The translations under genes were made by a program, and so were the position numbers. Below, one piece after another: positions 23,207-26,317 of a stretch of 26,317 nt of DNA. The first letter of the stretch is position 1; each line of letters opens with the position of its first letter. The notes under the pieces were generated by a model. That model worked only from the letters and a program-made list of their open reading frames with translations. It ran no database searches and was not told the DNA's origin. Source of the stretch: Flavobacterium sp. (GTDB taxonomy: Bacteria > Bacteroidota > Bacteroidia > Flavobacteriales > Flavobacteriaceae); contig NZ_JASLCE010000117.1 of NCBI RefSeq assembly GCF_030146175.1, positions 1-26,317 of the forward strand, given 5' to 3'.

Positions 23207-24859
23207 ATGAAAAAACTATTACTATTTGTAGTAACCTTAATGACAACTTTTTCGGCTTTTTCACAATACAAAATGGAAAATGTCTCCATTACCTATGGTG
23301 AAGAAATTACTGAAGAGAAAGGGAAGATTATTAAAATTATTGGCGAAACCAATAACAAAATTTATGCATTGGGATTAAAAGGAAAAAGCGATTATTTCCT
23401 GAAGATTTTCGATGCAAGCGGAATGAAACTGCTTTCCAACAAACCAATTGTGTTGCCGGAATTAAAAGACAAGGACATTGATTTTGAAGAAATTGTTATT
23501 CTAAACGGTAAGTTGTATGTTATTGGAAGCGTATACCACAGAAAAGATAAAATCTTTACTTTGGTGGGAATTGAATATTCCGAAGACGGGAAATTAAGTA
23601 AGAACATGACAACCATGTTCGAAGCTGAAGTGGCAAGAAGTTCCGACAGAGGAGGGTTCTATTTTAAAGTATCACCAGACGAGCATATGTTGTTGGCGAT
23701 GCACACGGCACTTTACGAAAAGGAAGATGCTTTGAAATACGAACTAAAAATGTTTGATCCGAATTTAAAAACGGTTTTCTCCAATATTGAAAAGGTAAGC
23801 TATAACGACGATCAAAAAGATTATGAGTTTACAATTTCCGATTTCGACATCAATACAAAAGATGATGTGTTTTTAGTGATCAACGAAAGTTACCGCGATA
23901 AAAAGAAAAAGGAAAAAGTAGAGAAATTCCAGGTATTCGCGTTTAAAAACCAAAACGGTTATAAAAAAGAAGTCGTGGATATTAACTTTACCGGAAAAGA
24001 AATTATTAACTGTAAAATGATTTCTACCAGTAAAAACACGGTGCAATTGGTCGGATTTTATTCGAGTGTAAGAGACAACGGAAAAGCAAATAAAGAGCTT
24101 AAAGGAGTTTATAACGCAACGATTAATCTGGATAACAATACCAACGAAAACCTGAAATTTAATGAGTTCGACTATGCGACCAAAGTGAAATTATTGGGTG
24201 AACGTCGTGCGAAAAAAGGAAAAGACTTAAAGCCGTTGTATATGATTCATTCGATTATCGAGAAAAATGACGGCGGACTTATTGTTATTTCAGAGTACCG
24301 TTTTATTTATGTAGGTCAGCGACAAGGAATTGGTCCATTAGGTGTACAGCCAATTACCTACACCACAAACGAAATGATCGTGATGGCTCTAAAACCGGAC
24401 GGATCGCTGGATTGGTGTAATGTTGTAGCAAAAGAACAAGCGGCAACCGTTACCGTGGCGTCGCTTAATATTTTTGCGGGACTGGGCGGTTCCGGAAACT
24501 TTAACGTGGCATTGGGATTGTCATTTCCGTTAGGGGTTATGGGGAAAGGACCGGAATACCTAAGCGCCATTCCGATTTATAAAGACGGTCAGTTGAGCAT
24601 CCTTTTTAACGATAATAAAAAGAATAAAGGAATAACCGATATCGAAGAAATTAAAGCGTTGGGCAACTACAATAATGCGGTTCCGACCATCTTTGTATTT
24701 AGCGATAGCGGTGTGATTACCCGAAAAGATCCGGAAGAAGCCATCAAAAACGAATTGGTAATCCGTCCGGGGATTTTTTACAGAAAAAATGAAAAGGAAT
24801 TCCTGATCTATGCGTCTCGAAAATCGCAGGACAAATTAGGTCGAATGGTTTTACAATAA
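23207..24859 (+). CDS. Secreted protein of unknown function, 550 aa
   Basis: I do not recognise this protein. It starts at ATG 23207 with a clear signal peptide ending near AFSQ (residue 19) and has no lipobox and no T9SS tail. The body is lysine-rich and beta-rich, with recurring units of the type strand, Gly-Lys/Asp turn, strand (for example LNGKLYVIGSVYHRKDK, DGKLS, NDGGLIVISEYRF, PDGSLDW), which suggests a beta-propeller-like fold such as occurs in periplasmic or surface proteins of this phylum. A glycine-rich hydrophobic stretch (AGLGGSGNFNVALGL) lies near residue 425. It is bounded by terminators on both sides, so it is monocistronic. Confidence is high that it is a real gene and low on any role. 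Confidence 0.8.
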   Translation: MKKLLLFVVTLMTTFSAFSQYKMENVSITYGEEITEEKGKIIKIIGETNNKIYALGLKGKSDYFLKIFDASGMKLLSNKPIVLPELKDKDIDFEEIVILNGKLYVIGSVYHRKDKIFTLVGIEYSEDGKLSKNMTTMFEAEVARSSDRGGFYFKVSPDEHMLLAMHTALYEKEDALKYELKMFDPNLKTVFSNIEKVSYNDDQKDYEFTISDFDINTKDDVFLVINESYRDKKKKEKVEKFQVFAFKNQNGYKKEVVDINFTGKEIINCKMISTSKNTVQLVGFYSSVRDNGKANKELKGVYNATINLDNNTNENLKFNEFDYATKVKLLGERRAKKGKDLKPLYMIHSIIEKNDGGLIVISEYRFIYVGQRQGIGPLGVQPITYTTNEMIVMALKPDGSLDWCNVVAKEQAATVTVASLNIFAGLGGSGNFNVALGLSFPLGVMGKGPEYLSAIPIYKDGQLSILFNDNKKNKGITDIEEIKALGNYNNAVPTIFVFSDSGVITRKDPEEAIKNELVIRPGIFYRKNEKEFLIYASRKSQDKLGRMVLQ

Positions 24860-24869
24860 TTAAAATCAG

Positions 24870-24902
24870 AAAAGGTTGCCCTCAAAAAGCAACCTTTTTT
24901 TT
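24870..24902 (+). terminator. Intrinsic terminator after the 550-aa gene
   Basis: AAAAGGTTGC (24870-24879) pairs perfectly with GCAACCTTTT (24889-24898) around a 9-nt loop, ending in eight T residues (24895-24902). Confidence 0.9.
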
Positions 24903-24918
24903 GTAATAATAAGATAGT

Positions 24919-24926
24919 TATCTTTG
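24919..24926 (+). promoter_or_regulatory. -7 element of rsgA, predicting a leaderless mRNA
   Basis: TATCTTTG is an exact TAnnTTTG match ending four bases before the rsgA ATG, with TTTG at 24900-24903 upstream (15-nt spacer, slightly short). Transcription would begin at or next to the start codon, leaving no 5' UTR. Confidence 0.6.
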
Positions 24927-24930
24927 CGGT

Positions 24931-25899
24931 ATGACAGGAATCGTTTATAAATCTACAGGAAGTTGGTACAGTGTTAAAACCGAAGACAATCAGGTTTTTG
25001 AATGCCGTATAAAAGGAAAATTCCGAATGAAAGGCATTAAGAGTACCAATCCTATTGCCGTTGGTGATGTGGTCGATTTTGAATTGGATCAATCCACAGA
25101 CGAAGTGGCGGGGATTATTCATAACATCCACGACCGTAAAAATTATATTGTTCGCAAATCGGTGAATTTGTCCAAGCAAACCCATATTATCGCCTCCAAT
25201 ATCGATATCGTATTCCTTTTGGTTACGATTAACAATCCGCCAACCACAACGAGTTTTATCGATCGTTTTCTGGTTACGGCCGAAGCCTATGGTATTGAAG
25301 CGGTTCTGATTTTTAATAAAATTGATACCTACGATGAAGCGACACTGGACGAACAGTTGTATCTGCAGTATGTTTATTCCAATATCGGATATAAATGCCT
25401 GCGTGTTTCGGCTGCCGAAGGAAAAGGAATCGACGAGTTAAAGGCCATGATGAAAGACAAAGTATCCATGTTTTCGGGCCATTCCGGAGTAGGGAAATCG
25501 ACCTTGGTCAATGCACTGGAACCTTCGTTAAATCTTAAAACAAAAGCAATATCCGATCAGCACCAACAAGGACAACATACCACGACGTTTGCCGAGATGT
25601 TTGATCTTTCGTTTGGCGCCCGAATTATCGATACGCCGGGAATCCGTGGTTTTGGAATTGTCGATATGGAAAAACAGGAAATCGGGGATTATTTTCCGGA
25701 GTTTTTCGCCCTGAAAGACCAGTGTAAATTTAATAATTGTCTTCATAAAGAAGAACCGCATTGCGCCGTTAAGGAAGCATTGGATAACGATGAAATCGCC
25801 TGGTCGCGGTATAAAAGTTATATCCAGATTTTAGAAGGTGATGACGAACATTACCGAACGGATATCTACGGAGAAGGAAAAGCACAGGATACGGAATGA
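24931..25899 (+). CDS. rsgA: Ribosome small-subunit maturation GTPase
   Basis: This 322-aa protein is a circularly permuted GTPase acting in late 30S assembly. An N-terminal OB-fold (to about residue 75) is followed by the permuted motif order G4 FNKID (128-132), G1 GHSGVGKST (183-191) and G3 DTPG (234-237). The C-terminal zinc knuckle has Cys265, Cys270, His272 and Cys278. All key residues are present. It overlaps dtd by four bases (ATGA). The promoter element sits so close to the ATG that translation probably starts without a leader. Confidence 0.95.
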   Translation: MTGIVYKSTGSWYSVKTEDNQVFECRIKGKFRMKGIKSTNPIAVGDVVDFELDQSTDEVAGIIHNIHDRKNYIVRKSVNLSKQTHIIASNIDIVFLLVTINNPPTTTSFIDRFLVTAEAYGIEAVLIFNKIDTYDEATLDEQLYLQYVYSNIGYKCLRVSAAEGKGIDELKAMMKDKVSMFSGHSGVGKSTLVNALEPSLNLKTKAISDQHQQGQHTTTFAEMFDLSFGARIIDTPGIRGFGIVDMEKQEIGDYFPEFFALKDQCKFNNCLHKEEPHCAVKEALDNDEIAWSRYKSYIQILEGDDEHYRTDIYGEGKAQDTE

Positions 25900-26317
25900 A
25901 AGCAGTAATACAACGGGTAACGGAAGCGTCTGTTACCATTGACGGAATAATAGTAGCCGAAATCGAAAAAGGGCTGTTGGTTCTGATTGGAATCGAAGAT
26001 GCCGATGCCAAAGAAGACATTGACTGGCTAACCGCCAAAATTGCCAATCTTCGCATATTTGGCGATGAAAACGAGGTGATGAACCTTTCGTTAAAAGATA
26101 CCCACGGTGATATGATCGTGGTAAGTCAGTTTACACTTCACGCCCAAACCAAAAAGGGAAACCGTCCTTCCTATATCAAAGCGTCCAAACCGGAAATTGC
26201 GATACCCTTATACGAAACATTCGTAAAACAAATGGAAACAGAATTAGGGAAACCGGTTCAAACCGGTCAATTCGGAGCCGATATGAAAGTGCGATTGCTT
26301 AACGACGGACCGGTGAC
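25896..26317 (+). CDS. dtd: D-aminoacyl-tRNA deacylase (3' end cut by window)
   Basis: The 140 complete codons visible encode most of Dtd, which removes D-amino acids from tRNA. It begins MKAVIQRVTEASV and carries SQFTL (residues 77-81) and the cross-subunit cis-proline motif NDGPVT right at the window edge. Full-length relatives are about 150 aa, so only some ten residues are missing. It overlaps the rsgA stop by four bases, so both are translation-quality genes read from one short mRNA. Confidence 0.93.
   Translation, partial: MKAVIQRVTEASVTIDGIIVAEIEKGLLVLIGIEDADAKEDIDWLTAKIANLRIFGDENEVMNLSLKDTHGDMIVVSQFTLHAQTKKGNRPSYIKASKPEIAIPLYETFVKQMETELGKPVQTGQFGADMKVRLLNDGPV

Overview
The window looks like a chromosomal segment of a Flavobacterium-like member of the Flavobacteriaceae (Bacteroidota). 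The reasons are type IX secretion (T9SS) C-terminal sorting tails on four proteins, a gldA gliding-motility gene, promoter elements of the Bacteroidota type (TTG, about 20 nt, TAnnTTTG), few Shine-Dalgarno sites, and strongly AT-rich intergenic regions. I see no tRNA, rRNA, IS element, CRISPR array or phage gene.

Layout. (1) 1-3287: three tandem paralogous secreted proteins, each with a cleaved-adhesin/MAM-like domain and a T9SS tail. (2) 3413-10300: a sulfur/methionine operon, metY - osmC-like - metX - thrA (aspartokinase/homoserine dehydrogenase) - metZ. It is preceded by two short Met/Cys-rich leader ORFs in series, each followed by a strong intrinsic terminator. (3) 10319-15301: a SAM-I riboswitch followed by a two-gene split metH and metF. 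(4) 15348-18022: a small T9SS cargo protein (minus strand), a PagL-like acyloxyacyl hydrolase and a head-GIN lipoprotein. (5) 18024-18926, minus strand: gldA. (6) 19003-23153: an aromatic amino-acid operon, pheA - aminotransferase - tyrA - DAHP synthase/chorismate mutase. It is preceded by a leader ORF packed with Phe, Tyr and Trp codons and a terminator. (7) 23207-26317: an unrecognised secreted 550-aa protein, rsgA and a truncated dtd.

How the genes work together. ThrA makes homoserine, MetX acetylates it, and MetY and/or MetZ add sulfide to give homocysteine. MetH methylates homocysteine with methyl groups supplied by MetF. The sulfur-assimilation half appears to be controlled by translation of Met/Cys codons, while the methylation half is controlled by SAM binding to RNA. 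In the aromatic operon the fused DAHP synthase/chorismate mutase, PheA, TyrA and the aminotransferase cover the entry step and the branch to Phe and Tyr.

The main discovery is a set of three leader-peptide attenuators with one shared design. A short ORF carries regulatory codons; its last codons contain a near-copy of the 3' arm of the downstream terminator; that copy can pair with the terminator's 5' arm as an antiterminator. A ribosome stalled on the regulatory codons would leave this segment free (read-through), whereas one reaching the stop codon would cover it (termination). Two of the three are arranged in series before metY. Pairings were found by eye; no folding or database search was run.
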